Shown: piece after piece, positions 1 through 13,408 of the stretch
How positions within the stretch are numbered: position 1 is the first letter of the stretch
Layout: each line of letters opens with the position of its first letter
NCBI RefSeq assembly: GCF_029873635.1
Contig: NC_080425.1
Location: forward strand, 39,683,390-39,747,389
Origin: Malania oleifera
Taxonomy: Eukaryota > Streptophyta > Magnoliopsida > Santalales > Ximeniaceae
Direction: 5' to 3'
DNA: 64,000 nt
Notes under the pieces: generated by a model
What the model was told of the DNA's origin: nothing
Databases searched by the model: none
Seen by the model: only the letters and a program-made list of their open reading frames with translations
Made by a program: the position numbers and the translations under genes

Positions 1-94
1 TTCAACCAAAGTTTTTTTTCGTTTTATCCACACAGTCATGTTAACCTGTGGCTTAAGCAGAGCAACAAAAGTGATTTTACAAAGCTAAACTACA

Positions 95-1790
95 ATGGGG
101 TGGTTGAAGATTCTGTTCATAGGAAAAAAGAGGGGTCTACAGCTGACACTAGATTTTAAAAAATCTTATGATTACAGCTGACACTGGATTTTAAAAAATC
201 TTATGATAGGGAGAACAGGAGCTTCTTGGACAAGGTTGTGGATGGAAAAGGTTTCAGTCAGAGGTGGAGGAAATGGAATTAATGGTGAGTGAAGCTATGT
301 CTGGGTTTCATACATCCAGGGGTCTAAAGACAGGGAGATCCTCTCCCCCTTCTCTTTACAATTGCAATTCATGGTTTGAGCAGGATGATTGAGAGAGGAG
401 TTGATAGAGGGTTGGTGGAGGGGGGGATCAAGGTAGGGTATGAGCATTGTATCATTTTACATCTTTAGTTTGCAGATGATACTATTGTCTTCCTCACAGA
501 GAACATAGGCTGCTTCTCTAATTAGCTAGCTATCACTCAAAGTGTTTGAGAAAGCTTCCAGTTTGAAGATTAACTTTCTATAGTTTGGAGGGCCTTGGCA
601 CTAATGTTGACCCTTTTGTTAGGCTAGTGGGTAGTGCTGTTTTGACTAGGCCAATTATCTATTTTGGTGTTCCCTAAGGTGGTAATCCTGATGTTGATTC
701 TTTCTGGGATCCTGTTTCTGAGAGTGGCTAGGAGATTAGATGGGTGAAAAGGAGCATTCTTCTCCTTAGGTGGTCAAATTACTCTTATCCAGGCATGTCT
801 ATCTAATCCTGTTGTATTATCTCCCTCTTTTTAGAATTCCAGCAAGCGGTGTTGAGGCTTAAGAAATTAATAAGGGATTTCTTGTAGTCAAGTGGCATTT
901 AGAATCAAAGAGATATAACCTTGTGGGTTGGGAAAGTGTGTAGGTCTAAAGGGAAGGAGGTCTGAGTCTTGGTAATTTGGTAAAATATTTCTTTGGTGGG
1001 AAACTGGTTGTAACACTTTCTTTTAGAATCTAATTCTCTTTGGCCTAAGGTAATTTGCAGTAAATTTGGTCTACCAAAGAATGGGCGGGATGCTAAAGTT
1101 TGAATATTTTGATCTAGAAAGCTAAAGCTCCCTCAAAAATAAAAGCTTTTATTTGGACTGCGGTTCTTGATAGAATTAATACTAATGATGTGCTTCAGAA
1201 GAGAAGGCCTAATAAGATGCCCTATCACCAGATGTTTGTGTCCTTTGTTCAAGAAGTGGGAAAACTTGTCCACATCTATTTCTTCATTGCCCCTTTACTT
1301 GAGTATCTAGAATAAATCATTTGGTATATGTGGTGAAGACTGGATTTGTCCCTCCACCTTGAAGGCTTTTTGCACGGTCACTTTGAGAGGTTTTGGAAAA
1401 GGGAAGGATGGGAAAGCCTTGTGGCAATGCATTATTATGGCTGTTATTTGGTGTGTTTGGTTGGAGAGGAATGCCAAAATTTTCAAAGGGGTGGCTACTG
1501 CTAATAACGAGCTTTGGAGTAGAGTAGTTTATCTTGCGACACTCTGGGTGTTGGCAAATGGCTTTTTTCATCATATTTCTTTAGAAGAACTGCAGCCGGA
1601 CTGGTTGGCTCTGCTTCATTGAGTTGGCTTACAGATTATGATGAGTTTTTGTTGTATTTTTTGTTATTGTTGTAAAGGGGGGATTTCTTACTCTCACTGT
1701 TTTTTTTTCATTTTCTTTTTCCTCTTTTTCTGATGTATAATTCTTCTCTCTTCTACTAAACTTTTTTGTTATATTAAAAAAAAATTAAAC
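95..1790 (+). mobile_element. L1-type LINE, 5'-truncated and decayed
   Basis: Remnant of a non-LTR retrotransposon antisense to NOC3, in its intron 10. Conceptual translation in shifting frames gives the reverse transcriptase motifs of plant L1 elements: a VVEDSV...LDFKKSYD block near 105-170, the catalytic FADDT at 469-483, and the C-terminal zinc-binding/RNase H-linker signature VWLERNAKIFKG near 1455-1490, inside a short open frame (1359-1622). A 3' UTR follows and ends in an A-rich run at about 1774-1783. It resembles the minus-strand LINE at 16050-18260 closely enough to be the same family. Multiple stops and frameshifts, including a 35-bp tandem duplication, show it is dead. The 5' limit is approximate. 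Confidence 0.8.
138..207 (+). repeat. 35-bp tandem duplication inside the LINE RT
   Basis: Two near-identical 35-bp units, 138-172 and 173-207, differing at about one position. The unit covers the LDFKKSYD motif of the LINE reverse transcriptase. Its length is not a multiple of three, so the duplication shifts the frame. Confidence 0.85.
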
Positions 1791-2763
1791 AACAATTAGC
1801 TCACCAAAGTATTGCAGAACATACAATGGAAGGATGTGTGCATCCTGTAGATGATCTAATCACAAAATTACATATCTGTGCAACTAAGATCACATCTTTG
1901 TAACATCACCAGAATCCGTAATAATTCTTTTTCTGAACACACATGGCATGGGATATGAGATGTATTTAAGCATTTTTTTTGTCACAATCCCACATCTGGT
2001 GTGTACCAAGTAACTAAAGAGATCTTGTCCATATAAAGATGGGTCATGGGTTATGTTTCAACCTTTTGGAGCGCCTTCTATGGGGCAAAACGAGGAGGCT
2101 TAATGACTAAAATAAATCTAAGAATACTTGAGTATTAAAATTCCTTGGAGGTACTAGTATGAGGGATTGAGGGTGGGTCCCACATAAAGGTGTAGATCAA
2201 TTTGAAAGGGGCATAAGAGATTAGATGGGACCCAGTTATGATCCCAAATTAAGTGTATGCTAGGGAGATCTTGCCCATATAAATACAAGTTAGGTCTAAA
2301 TTTTTTGAAGTGCCTTTTATGGGGTAAAACAAGGAGACAAATTCGGTCAAAGCAGAGATACTTTGCTTGAGTTAGCCGTAGATCACAATGTTAGATATAT
2401 GTACATGATTGGTGTGTCCACTAAAAGAAGATGAATACATTTCTAGCTTGCTGTAAGCTTTTCCCAAATACTATGCATCAATTGCTTTTTCCTGCATCCT
2501 TATCGTAATGTGCCAAAAACACTATTTCTAGTAACAACAAACCAATTACACTTAACTTCGCCAGCAGTCCTCTTACATTCACTTTACCTTAAGCATGATA
2601 TAACTGACATGCAAACATGACACAACATGCAAAGATCTAGCTTTTAGTTATTAGATGAATTTATGAACCACCACCACGCCAAACACAAATACCAAGTCCA
2701 TGTAAGTTGGCAAGAATGTTCAAACTCAAAACAAATTTTAGCAAAAGCTTGTTTTATACTAAC
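1791..2763. repeat. NOC3 intron 10 remainder with a diverged direct repeat
   Basis: Non-coding part of the intron downstream of NOC3 exon 10. It holds two diverged copies of an approximately 75-bp block, 2021-2098 and 2267-2336, 246 bp apart. Both start with GATCTTG(T/C)CCATATAAA and end with TATGGGG(C/T)AAAAC(G/A)AGGAG. This looks like LTR or other dispersed-repeat debris, but I cannot name the family. I looked for further NOC3 exons on the minus strand here and saw none. Confidence 0.5.
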
Positions 2764-3093
2764 CTTCCAGGCCTGTACTCAAGTATGAGATTGTAAAGCT
2801 GCACAAAGAATTCCTTTAAATCAACATTCAAGGCATCAAGATTGTTCCTCATAACCTTGAAAGCAACAATGCAGCATTGCAGGCGTTCAGATACAGTCAA
2901 ACGACTCAAAAATGCCTCAGAGGAATCATCAGATTTACTTCCAGAATTAGCCAGCTTTTTCAGGTAATTCATAAGATCACCCATAAAATCCAAGTCAATC
3001 AGATGGGAAAATTTTCCTATTCCATTCAGACATTCTGTGAGTAGCGGGTGGGCCCCAGATGCTGCAGTGGATAAACTAGAATTAACTTCAGAC
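2764..3093 (-). CDS. NOC3: NOC3 exon 10, last exon in window
   Basis: Residues 486-595 plus 2 nt. Acceptor GCTCAG|GTCTGA; donor GGAAG|GTTAGT at 2763-2762. Encodes HPLLTECLNGIGKFSHLIDL, then LTVSERLQCCIVAFKVMRNN and FVQLYNLILEYRPGR, the beginning of the CBF/NOC C-terminal domain. The next exon is not present in the 2.76 kb left to the window edge. Confidence 0.94.
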
Positions 3094-6000
3094 CTGAGCA
3101 ACAAAGTCAGTAAATATGTTACTAGATAGAGCTGAAGGTGGAATACGGAAAAAATTTAACAATTTTACCCACCCACACACAAAAAATTATGGGTTCCTGT
3201 CAATCACACGAAACAAAAAAATATATTCCACTGAAGATCAACTCTACAAAATTTCCATGGGGAGAAAGCATGCTTCTGCATATCCTAAATATGTCGATTA
3301 CTGAACTTTCTAAATCTACTAGCCCTGAGACCATAAATAAAAATGGTTGCCACTTGCTGCATGTTTCCCTATGATTTTCAGAAAGAATAACATGTCTGTA
3401 AGAAACAGATATAACAAATTGAACCAAAGCAACAGAAATGATGCTGCCAGTGGATAACAGCATAATAATAAACAATCATTACAACTGATGAACAAAACAG
3501 CCAAAGACACATGACCAGGCATCTTCAAAGCATTTATCTGTTCAAATATTATAATTTTCTGAAGAAATGTGGCAATTTTTAAGCACTTATCAACAATATA
3601 AATTATAAATGAGAATTTACCAACTGATATAAACCAATTTCAGGAATGTTTCTTTTTGTTCTGGGCAGTTTATTTCCCTTTTCCTCCTGGGATTTTAGTT
3701 TCTCTTTTTTTACCCAAGCTAGGATTTACAAAATCTACAAAGGCAAGAATGAAAACAGGTTTGGTATTCCAGATAAGGCAAATTAACCTAGTTTATAATT
3801 TTATATTGAAATACGAACATCTCAAAAGCCAATTTCTGATGGTCTAAAATGGAAATGAATAAACTCCAGACAAGAAAAAATCAACCTAGTTTCCAAATTA
3901 TAATTCAAAATATGAAAACTTCTAAAAATCTAACAAGGTAATTTTATATCCATTAAAACTCAGGATAAAATACTTCTACAAATCAGATTCATTACTTCAA
4001 CAATAACTGCAGAGCTAAAATTACTAGAATGAAAACCAATTTGGTAGTCCAAATAAGACAAATTAACATTCAAATATGAACATGCCAAAAATCAATTTCT
4101 GATGGTCTAAAATGGAAATGGTTAGGAAACTCCATACAAGAAAAAATCAACGTAGTTTCCGAATTATACTTCAGAATATGAAAACATCTAAAAATCCAAC
4201 AAGATAATTCTATTCTTGAAAACTTAGGATAAAATATTTTTACAAATCAATTGCATTATTTCAACAATAGATACAACAACAACAACAACAACAAAACCAA
4301 GCCTTAGTCCCACTAAGTGGGGTTGGCTATATGAATCATTTTCCGCCAATTTATGCGATCATGGACCATTTCTTTTGATAGATTCAAGGATATTAAATCC
4401 TCACTCACTATCTCCTCTCAAGTTATTTTAGGTCTACCCTTACCCCTTCTACTGCCCCACACAGTAACTAAATCACTCTTCCTCACAGGTGCACTATGTG
4501 GCCTACGTTGCAAGTGTCCATACCATCTGAGTCGTCCCTCCCTTATCTTATCTTCTATAGGAGCTACACCTAACTTACCATGAATATGTTCATTCCTTAA
4601 TTTATCTTTCAATGTTATACCATTCATCCATCTAAGCATTCTCACCTCGGCAACTTTTACTTTTTGGATATTATGTTTCTTCATCACCCAACATTCCGAT
4701 CCATATAGCATAGCTGGTCTTATAGCTGTTCTATAAAACTTCCCCTTCGATTTTAAGGGTATTCTATGATGCAGAGCCAAAATACTAGAAAGTAGAATAC
4801 AATGGTCAACTTCCACATTTAATGAATGTATATCCATCCATGTAATATTTGTGTATGGATAAGAGTAACCATCAGCAAGATGATCATTAGACCCTGAGTT
4901 TAAATCTAGCACTTCAGAATCATTTACACCCATGATTCATGAAACTGATAAGGGATAAGCATAGGCATTAGGCACTTTATAAATATCAGCGTCAAAATGT
5001 ATTCCCCCCCCAAAAAAAGAAAAAAAGGGAGCTTCAAATGCAAAAACATTCGATGCGAATTTTTCTTTTTTTCTGGATACATTCATACATCAAGGGGTAT
5101 TCAAATAGTGAATCAGCAGATGAGACACTTTTTTTAGGGAATTAAACATATGGATCCTAGAGAATAATTTATAAATACAATTTTTGTAATATATAAATGT
5201 ATCACTTGTGAAACTTGAATTTCATCCCTTCAATTATCAAAAAAATAGATGAATTAGATGGTAAACTAGTATGTGCAGCAATATGAAATAAAAGTCAATC
5301 CAAGGTATTTCTAAGAATATCAAATACTTGATCCAAAGCAAGTATTTAAGTTAACCAAGTATTTTCATTAAAATTTTGAAATAAAAACTCCAATAAATAA
5401 CCATAGCTTGACTTGCCCGCACATTACATGTTGGACTTGTGAGCACAGCTCTTCAAGAGAAAGCTAAAATCTGAATGCATTAGAAAATTTTGGGCACCCT
5501 CAGATTTTACCATAATAGCATTTTAAAATGATTGACAAATGAATAAATGAACAAACAGAAGTCAAATCATCAAATCATTTTAGTTTTTTGGCAGGTGATC
5601 TAATTGAATGAATCAAAAAGATGAAATGTATCATGCCTTCTTTTAATATTTTAGCAATATAAGACTATACAGCCATAGCGAGTAAAGCACACATCAACCA
5701 TGCTCTAAACTGCTAGAATATCAATAATTAGAGAGCTCAGTCTGTTTGACAAAATCCAAACCCAACCCCTCCACGGCTTGCCCAGAAATCTGAAAGCAAT
5801 CATGATTTGAGCTTTTATCAGCTCTAATCATCAAAGAAACAATATAGAGCTAATCCAATTGGTTGGCTGCATGTAAGAGCATATTCCTTCACCACAAGAA
5901 ATACCTTCTTGACCAACCATACTAATGATATTATTGATATATATGCCTTTGAATTGGCACCTAGGGGGTCTAAGATAGGTCTATGTGTGTGGCCGATCAT

Positions 6001-9000
6001 GTGACACATGATCACTACCCCTACAGTCTGTATTGCTATGTAAAATAAGGGACCATACCTAACAGAAATAAGATGCACGGCATGCTTTAAGATGCGAAAG
6101 TATGTCTGAAATACAGCAGAAAGTGTCTCTGACTGCCTCTGTTTCTGCTCCATAACATCAGAGGCAAGTGAAGCGGCTCTGTAATCGGCATTGACCTGCA
6201 TGAACATTTAAAATTCTACCAACATGAACAATGTGAATGGAGTACAAGGGACACCATGAAATGGATCATTATCGAAGAATAAAAACCTCCTCTCTAGTCT
6301 TTGTCAGTTGTTCTCGCCTATTCCTCTTTTTGTCATTGTCTTGTAACTGACTTGGCTCCTCCAAATTCTTCATTCTCTTACTTCTCTTGTTTTTCAGCCT
6401 ACTATTCTCATTTGATTTTTCAGGATTCCTGAAGCCCTCATTGAATGACAGAGACAAGAAAACCTAAGAGACCATTCACAAAAGATAACATAAGATAAAG
6501 CCGGAGATCGCCATACAAAGACGAGCAGCAAACAATTTATTTTGTTGAACAAATTATATTAATGAATAATTTTATATTTCTCCTCAGCATTTGTTTACTA
6601 TCCAATGCCAGCACATCCTCCTTAACAAGATGCAAATGGGAAAACTCCCTCTCTGGAATATTGAAAGCCAAATGTCACAAAGGCATGAAATTGTGAGGAT
6701 TCATGAGTGGTTTTGTATAAAAAGGAAAGAACAAGCATATACCTTTCATACACGTATTTTTTGTTTCCAGATCAATCACGTCTGATATACATTACGGGCC
6801 GTGCGCTTATATGCATAATGGTTTTATTTAATAGCTGCACTGCTTTGGAGTTCTTGTATAGTATTTGAGCCTGCAAAAATTATGCATTTCTTACCAAAAA
6901 AAAATTGGAATTGTATCCGGATTTAGTTTCCTGGACGGGTTATTTTGAGATTTTGACTGATTTTTACTTATTTTCTTTTTTGCATCTTATTTGGTTTTCC
7001 TTCTCATTTCTTCATATTTATAGTTAAATGGGTCATATATGAGTGACATGAGAATATTAGAAAATTGGAAAGGAAAATTGAGAAATGTTTAATATTTAAA
7101 AATAATTGGGTAAATGGATAGACCCCATCTCTAAATGGGTCCGCCAATTTTGTGTAAATAAGTTATAAATGGGTAAAAGGTTCATGAATGACCCAACACA
7201 TTGAACCATATCCACCCATTTTACATGCCCCCATAACTCATTGCATTCAATCCAGAAATTTTGAAGAAGCATATATTTCCCACTAGCTTTTTAATTTCAT
7301 GCCCAACAGAAGGGGGAAAAAAAAAAAAAAACAAGGCTGATAGGGAAAAATAAAATTGTTTTTAACTTCTCTAATCTCTAAACAATCAATCATACCCCAG
7401 CAAGCCCACAAGAAGGAAATTGCAGCTAAAGGCCCAACAGTTCACAGAATTGGCCTCCAGAACATAATTTATGTATTTTCCAGTGTATGGGTCAACTGAA
7501 AATCGTTTTATCAAGAAATATAGCTTCCCTACTGAACAAAAAAAGGCCCCTAAAAAACCAGAAATTTCCCAGACTTGAAACACAAATTTTCCACAACTGA
7601 ATGGAAACTGATTTCTTGTGTCCTGTTCAAACAAAAAAAATTATATGAGATGAATTTCTTATAAATGAATGGACCTAACATTCGAGTAGCCCTCCAAAAA
7701 TAGCAAGAACCAATTAGCTGTTGACATGTCATGATATTACTTTGGTTCAAAAAAAAGCCTTCCATGACATACACATAAAATTGAAAAGGATATGTAACTA
7801 TGTTTTTTCATAGATTGGCAGCAGTAATCATATTGAGTTCTTATGGAAAAGATGACTTGAGATTTTTGTATTTCACACTTATCCTGTGAAGACCAATCAA
7901 AAACAACCAAGGCACAGTTAAAAAAAAAAAACAGAAAGTCAAAATACAAGAAGCACTTTAAAAATCAACGGCAATCCATGATAATCAAGAACACAATGAA
8001 AATTTGAAGGTATATATTTTCATAGTCTTATAAACAATAACAACCTAAGAAAAGAAATTTCAAGGTAATCACAAAATCCAATGGTAGGGTGACAAGCTAA
8101 TGGCCAAAGAGGAAAAGCAGATGCTGTTTCATTAACACTAATCACCGACAATCTAAAAGTAAATGCATTTTTGAAGCAATATTGCCTTCAACAAGCATTT
8201 CCAACATTCCTATTGAAAACCTACTATACCTCAAAGTGGGGAGCCTTGTGGCCCGGGACACCCTTTTTGTGTTATCAAATGAGTCTCAACTAAACAAGCA
8301 ACAAATGCAAACCATTAAGTTGTCAACAGAGATCAAGCCTAGGAGTTCATATCAGAATTGAGGACAGATTGCCAACTTGATAAGCCACACAAAACAACCC
8401 TGACCAAGAATTACAACCAGATGATCATAGCCTTCTTTCAAGAGAATATTGGATATTCTCCAAGTCTTCAAAAGGATGTCCATGCTCAAAATAAATATGA
8501 GGAAAGAGTGGCTTAGTATCCTTAAATGTACCCACTGAGTTAGTGAATGGGCTACTGATTTAGTTTGTGGTTTATTGGACTGAACTTTGACTTACTGAGT
8601 GGTTTCTCTATGAGGGAAACCTAAATCTGCAGATTTTTGGAATCCTGTAGTGGAAATAAAGACGAAGAGATGAAATGGTTGGAAGGGGGCTCTTTTCTCT
8701 CCTGGGAGTAGAATAACTCTTATTCGGGGTTGTTTTCTAGCATTCCTTTGTATTTCTTGTCTGTATTTAAGATTCCAGTGGGGATTGCTAGTAAACTTGA
8801 GTGATTATGAGAGATTTCTGGTGGTCTGGCGTGGCGAGTCGTAGGGACCATTTAGTGAGCTAGGTGGAGGCTTGTACTTCCACGTCTAGGAGGGGAGCCT
8901 AGGTCTCGGTAATTTGGTGTCTAAATATACCGTCCTTTCAGCTAAATGGTTACAGCATTTCCTCTCAGAAGATACTTCCATTTGGCATAGACTTGTAAAA

Positions 9001-12000
9001 AGTAAGTTTGGGTTGAATGAGAATGGTTGGGATACCAATGATAGTTTGAGCTGTCCTTTGGAGAGTCTATGGAAGTCTATTTCTCATATTTGTTCTCTAT
9101 TCACTCCTCACACTAAATTTGAGATGGGGAGGGGTTCCCAGATTCAATTTTGAAAAGACTCTTGGCTTGGGAATGCTTCTTTTTCCACAACTTTCCTTCG
9201 TTTTTTAGATCGAGCACCAAGTCAAATAGAGTTATCTCTTTCTTTGTTGGCAATTTGAGTAGTTCTTTGGTTTTTTAGAATCTCCACTTCAGGAGATCTC
9301 TAAATGAAAAGGAGATGGTGGAGTTGTCATCCTTGTTGTCCTTATTGAATAAATGTAATCTGTCCTCAGGAAGCGATGTTCGTTCATGGTCTTTGGATCA
9401 GTCGGGGATGTTTACTTGCAAATCATTCTTTGAATTCTTGACCTGTTCCAACTCTTATTTTTCTCTCTATCCTATTATTCGTAAGGTCAAAGTTTCCCCA
9501 AAACTTAATGCTTTTACATGGTTGCTGTGCTTAACAAAATAATACCAATAAAACTCTCTCTCAATATGTTTGCATGCTTTTTAGGAATTCCAAAACTGCA
9601 TCTTATCTTTTTGCAGCATGAATTTTCTTGGAGGATTTGGAACAAACTGTTTGGTATCATGGAAGAGAGTTGGGTTTGAACTTCTTTGATGGAAGATTTG
9701 TTAACCACCTCCTTTGCAAATTCTGTAAGAAGGAAGGATAGGGCAGCACTGTGGAAGTGTGGCATATTTGCAGTCTTAATGGGCTTATGGTTGGAATGTA
9801 ATGCACGGATATTTTTTGGAATAAATTAAACTGGGTTGGAGTGGGAAAAGATTCAATATATGGCGTCTTTGTGGTGTGTCAGGTTTAGAATTTTTAGGGG
9901 TGTTAGTTTTCCAGATTTATGAAGAGATTGGAGGAACTTGCTGGCTTAATGATTTTCTCTCTTTGTTGTTCCTAGTTCTTTATTTCTGGTTTGTCCTGAT
10001 TTTTATTGGGAGATATCTTATTCTCCCTACTGTAAATTCTTTCCCTATTAATGAAATTTTCTTTTGCTATCAAGAAAAAAAAATTACAAAAAGAGGAAAC
10101 TCATACCTCAATGGAGTCTGGGTGTAATTGGCAATCATGAGCCTTCACGTGATTTGCAATCATTTGAACAGCCTCGACTGTAGCTTCACCACCATGTTTC
10201 CCCTCATTGGAGAAAAGTGATTTAACTGTAGCACAACAAAATTCCCTGTCAACAAGAAATGAATGTTATAAGTGGTAAAACTTATGAAGCATGGTCACGA
10301 TAACTAAGAATCTTGGGGTAAAATGCTCAAAAAACAAAAAATCTTAAAAAAAGAAAATTATTTTATTATGGTCCATTGGAGATCTGAAGGCATGACAGCA
10401 TCTGACAGGAGGCAGTCCATATTCCATCATATACCCCATTCCACCACTCCCGACATTAAAATTTGAGAAACATGAAAGCTGCAACCTCTAACCACTAGGG
10501 ATGCCCTCTAAAAAACAAAAAGCAAACTATCAAAAGAGCAAACTATCTCATTCAATAAGAAAAAGGATTTTAAAAGGGAAAAAACATGAAAATAAAAAAC
10601 TACACAACGAGCATTTTTTGAACAAAGCAACCCAAGAAAATCATAGGTGGGCAATTTTAGCAATGTCTTCAAGGCCATAAGAATGATCAGGTACAGAAGA
10701 TGAGTCCCAAACAGGGGCGGAAAATTGCTGCAAGTTTTCTTTTGATTTTTTTTTTTCTCAGATGTTTGGTGGATCTCCCTTCTGATTTTAATAATACTAT
10801 AATGTAACACCCATTGCACAAGGCTCTCATCCGATATCAAGGGTCTTCCGGTTTGGGAGGGCATGATATACGCAGCCTTACCTCCACATTTTGGAGACCA
10901 ATACGGTTGTTTCCGTACCTCGAAGTGTGGCCTTTATGGTAAATATTTCTATGTTCCACTCTGTAAGTCTTACGAGATTTATGAAAATTCTTCAAATCCC
11001 CATCAATCCAAATAGTGTGAAATTATCAATTTTCCATTAATATATCTTAGAATTTTAAGAACATCCCACTTCAACACTGAACAATGCCCATCAATCCAGA
11101 CTTTGATAACCTTCAATTGCAAGCATGAAAGGTAAACAGATTACCCATATTATATACATGTTGAGGTTCCAAACTCCACAATCATGCCGATGGGTGGAAA
11201 AGAATTCATGTAGTAGGCCGCACCTAGTTGGACTTAAGTATTGGTTTGCTGTTGTTGTTTATTCAGGTTCCAAATTCATAGAGACATCAACAACAACAAC
11301 TCTACTGAATTTTTGACAAGCATTGGTAGGAAATGAATAACTCTGCCTCTGATGCAATCAATGTTTTAAATCTTTTCATGCACAGCCAGTCTTAAGCCCA
11401 GGTAAAGGAGGGTTGTGTCAGGTAGCTAACAGCCAATGTAAAACTTGTCAAGTCTCTATGATATGAATCCTATTGCGGTCTCTCTTACGAGTGATGCAAT
11501 GCACTTATACCACCCATGTGTAGCAAAAAATGGGTGAGGGTGGTCTATGTCATCACCTTGAAGCAACGTGCCATGTATACTCCCAAATAGAGACTCAAAT
11601 ATGCAAGGGTTCCCGCATTATTCTAGATGTGGGCCAATTAAGAAGTTAGTTCAAGAAACTAGGATTAGATTAGCAACATGAAATATTTAGACACGAGTAG
11701 AAGCATGGAGATAGTGGACTCAATAATTAAAATAAAAATTAACATAATCTGTCTTCAAGAAACTACAACAGAGAAAGCAAGCAAAATTTAAAAAAATCAA
11801 GATTTAAACTCCAGTACACCAGAAAATAAAAACATAAAAATTGGGTAGGAATCATTATAGACAAACGCCTAAACGATAGTGTTATAGATGTGAAAAGAAT
11901 AGAGGATAGAATCATACAAATCAAGATGGCCTTAGATCAAGAGAGAACAAATGTCATTAGTGCTTATGCCCCTTGAATAGGCATAGCAGAAAACTTTAAA

Positions 12001-13373
12001 AGACAATTTTGGAAAGTTGTGGATAGTATTATAGAAGGGATATCAAGGACTAGGAAAATATTCATAGAATCTTATTTGAATGGACACTTGGAAAGGAAAA
12101 AAAAAAAGGTTATAAGAGGATACACGAGAAACATAGATATAGAAATAAAAATGAGTTTGGTGATATGATCTTAAGACCTTTTCCATGTCATATGATATTA
12201 TTACAATGAACACATGCTGTAAGATGAGAGAAAAATACTTAATAACCTTCAAGAGTAGACAAAATAATACTCAAAACAGATTTTTTTAACTAGGAGAGTA
12301 AATCGTTTATTAGGTAAGGATTGTAAAGTTATCTCAAGTGAAAATTTAACTAGACAAAATAGAGTTATAGTGTAATATATACGTATTAGAAATGGAAGAA
12401 AAAAGGGTAACATAAATCAATGCAAGAAAACTAGGTGGTGGATCCTAAATGGAGAATAATATAAAAAAAATTAAAGATAAAATAATCAAAGAGGGTGATT
12501 GGACATTTGCGAATAGTGTAAACGCAAATACTCTTTGAAGTAGGATAGCTAGCTCTACTAAAAAGATAGTGAAAATGATTTGAGGTAAATCTAGAGAAAT
12601 ATTCTCGACTAGTAAAGGAAGCTGGTGATGGGTTCAAAATGTCTAAAAGGCTATAAAGATAAATGAATTTGGTACAAAACATGGCAAAAATAAGGACACA
12701 TGGAAAACTTTGAAAAGTAAAAAGAGGCAAGAAAATATGCAAAAAATAAAATAAAATAAAATAAGCCGTTAGTAAAGTTGAACATAGGGCATATAATAAT
12801 TTATATTCTAGAATAGATACAAAAGAAGGGGAAAAATAGATATATTTGAACTTGCTAGAGCTAGATAACGAAAGAGTAAGGACTTGGGGTAATGTAAAAT
12901 GTATAAAAAAAATGAGGATGATAGTGTCTTGGTTAATGAAGGACATAAAAGAAAGATGGTGGAGCTTCTCTAATAAGCTATTTAATGAAAACCAAGTAGA
13001 AGGCTTAAACTTAGAATTAACAAATGAGGAAAAAGCTAAAATTTTTATATTTATTCGCAAAATTAGAGTTAATGGAGTCAAGTTGGCATTAGAAAAATGG
13101 AAAAGCTATAGGACTGAACGACATCCCAATGAAGTTTGGAAATGTCTCCGTAATAATGGAATTATATGGCTAACTAATTTATTTAAAAAAATTATAAAAA
13201 CTAAGAAAATGCCATATGAGTGGAGGAACGGCACTTTAATAACTATATACAAAAATAAAGGAGATTTCAAATCTATAATAACTATCATGAAACTAAACTT
13301 ATGGGTAATATGATGAAACTACAAAAAAGGGTAATTGAACAAAGATTAAGGATAGAAACTAGGGCCCTACGAA

Positions 13374-13408
<35 letters not shown>

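Noticed and set aside
4418..4933. 171-codon host protein
   Set aside because: The C-terminal two thirds are the RTE LINE polymerase end; the first 56 residues are random read-through.
12431..13081. 216-codon minus-strand open frame
   Set aside because: Phe/Ser/Leu-rich shadow of the AT-rich RTE LINE on the opposite strand; no domain.
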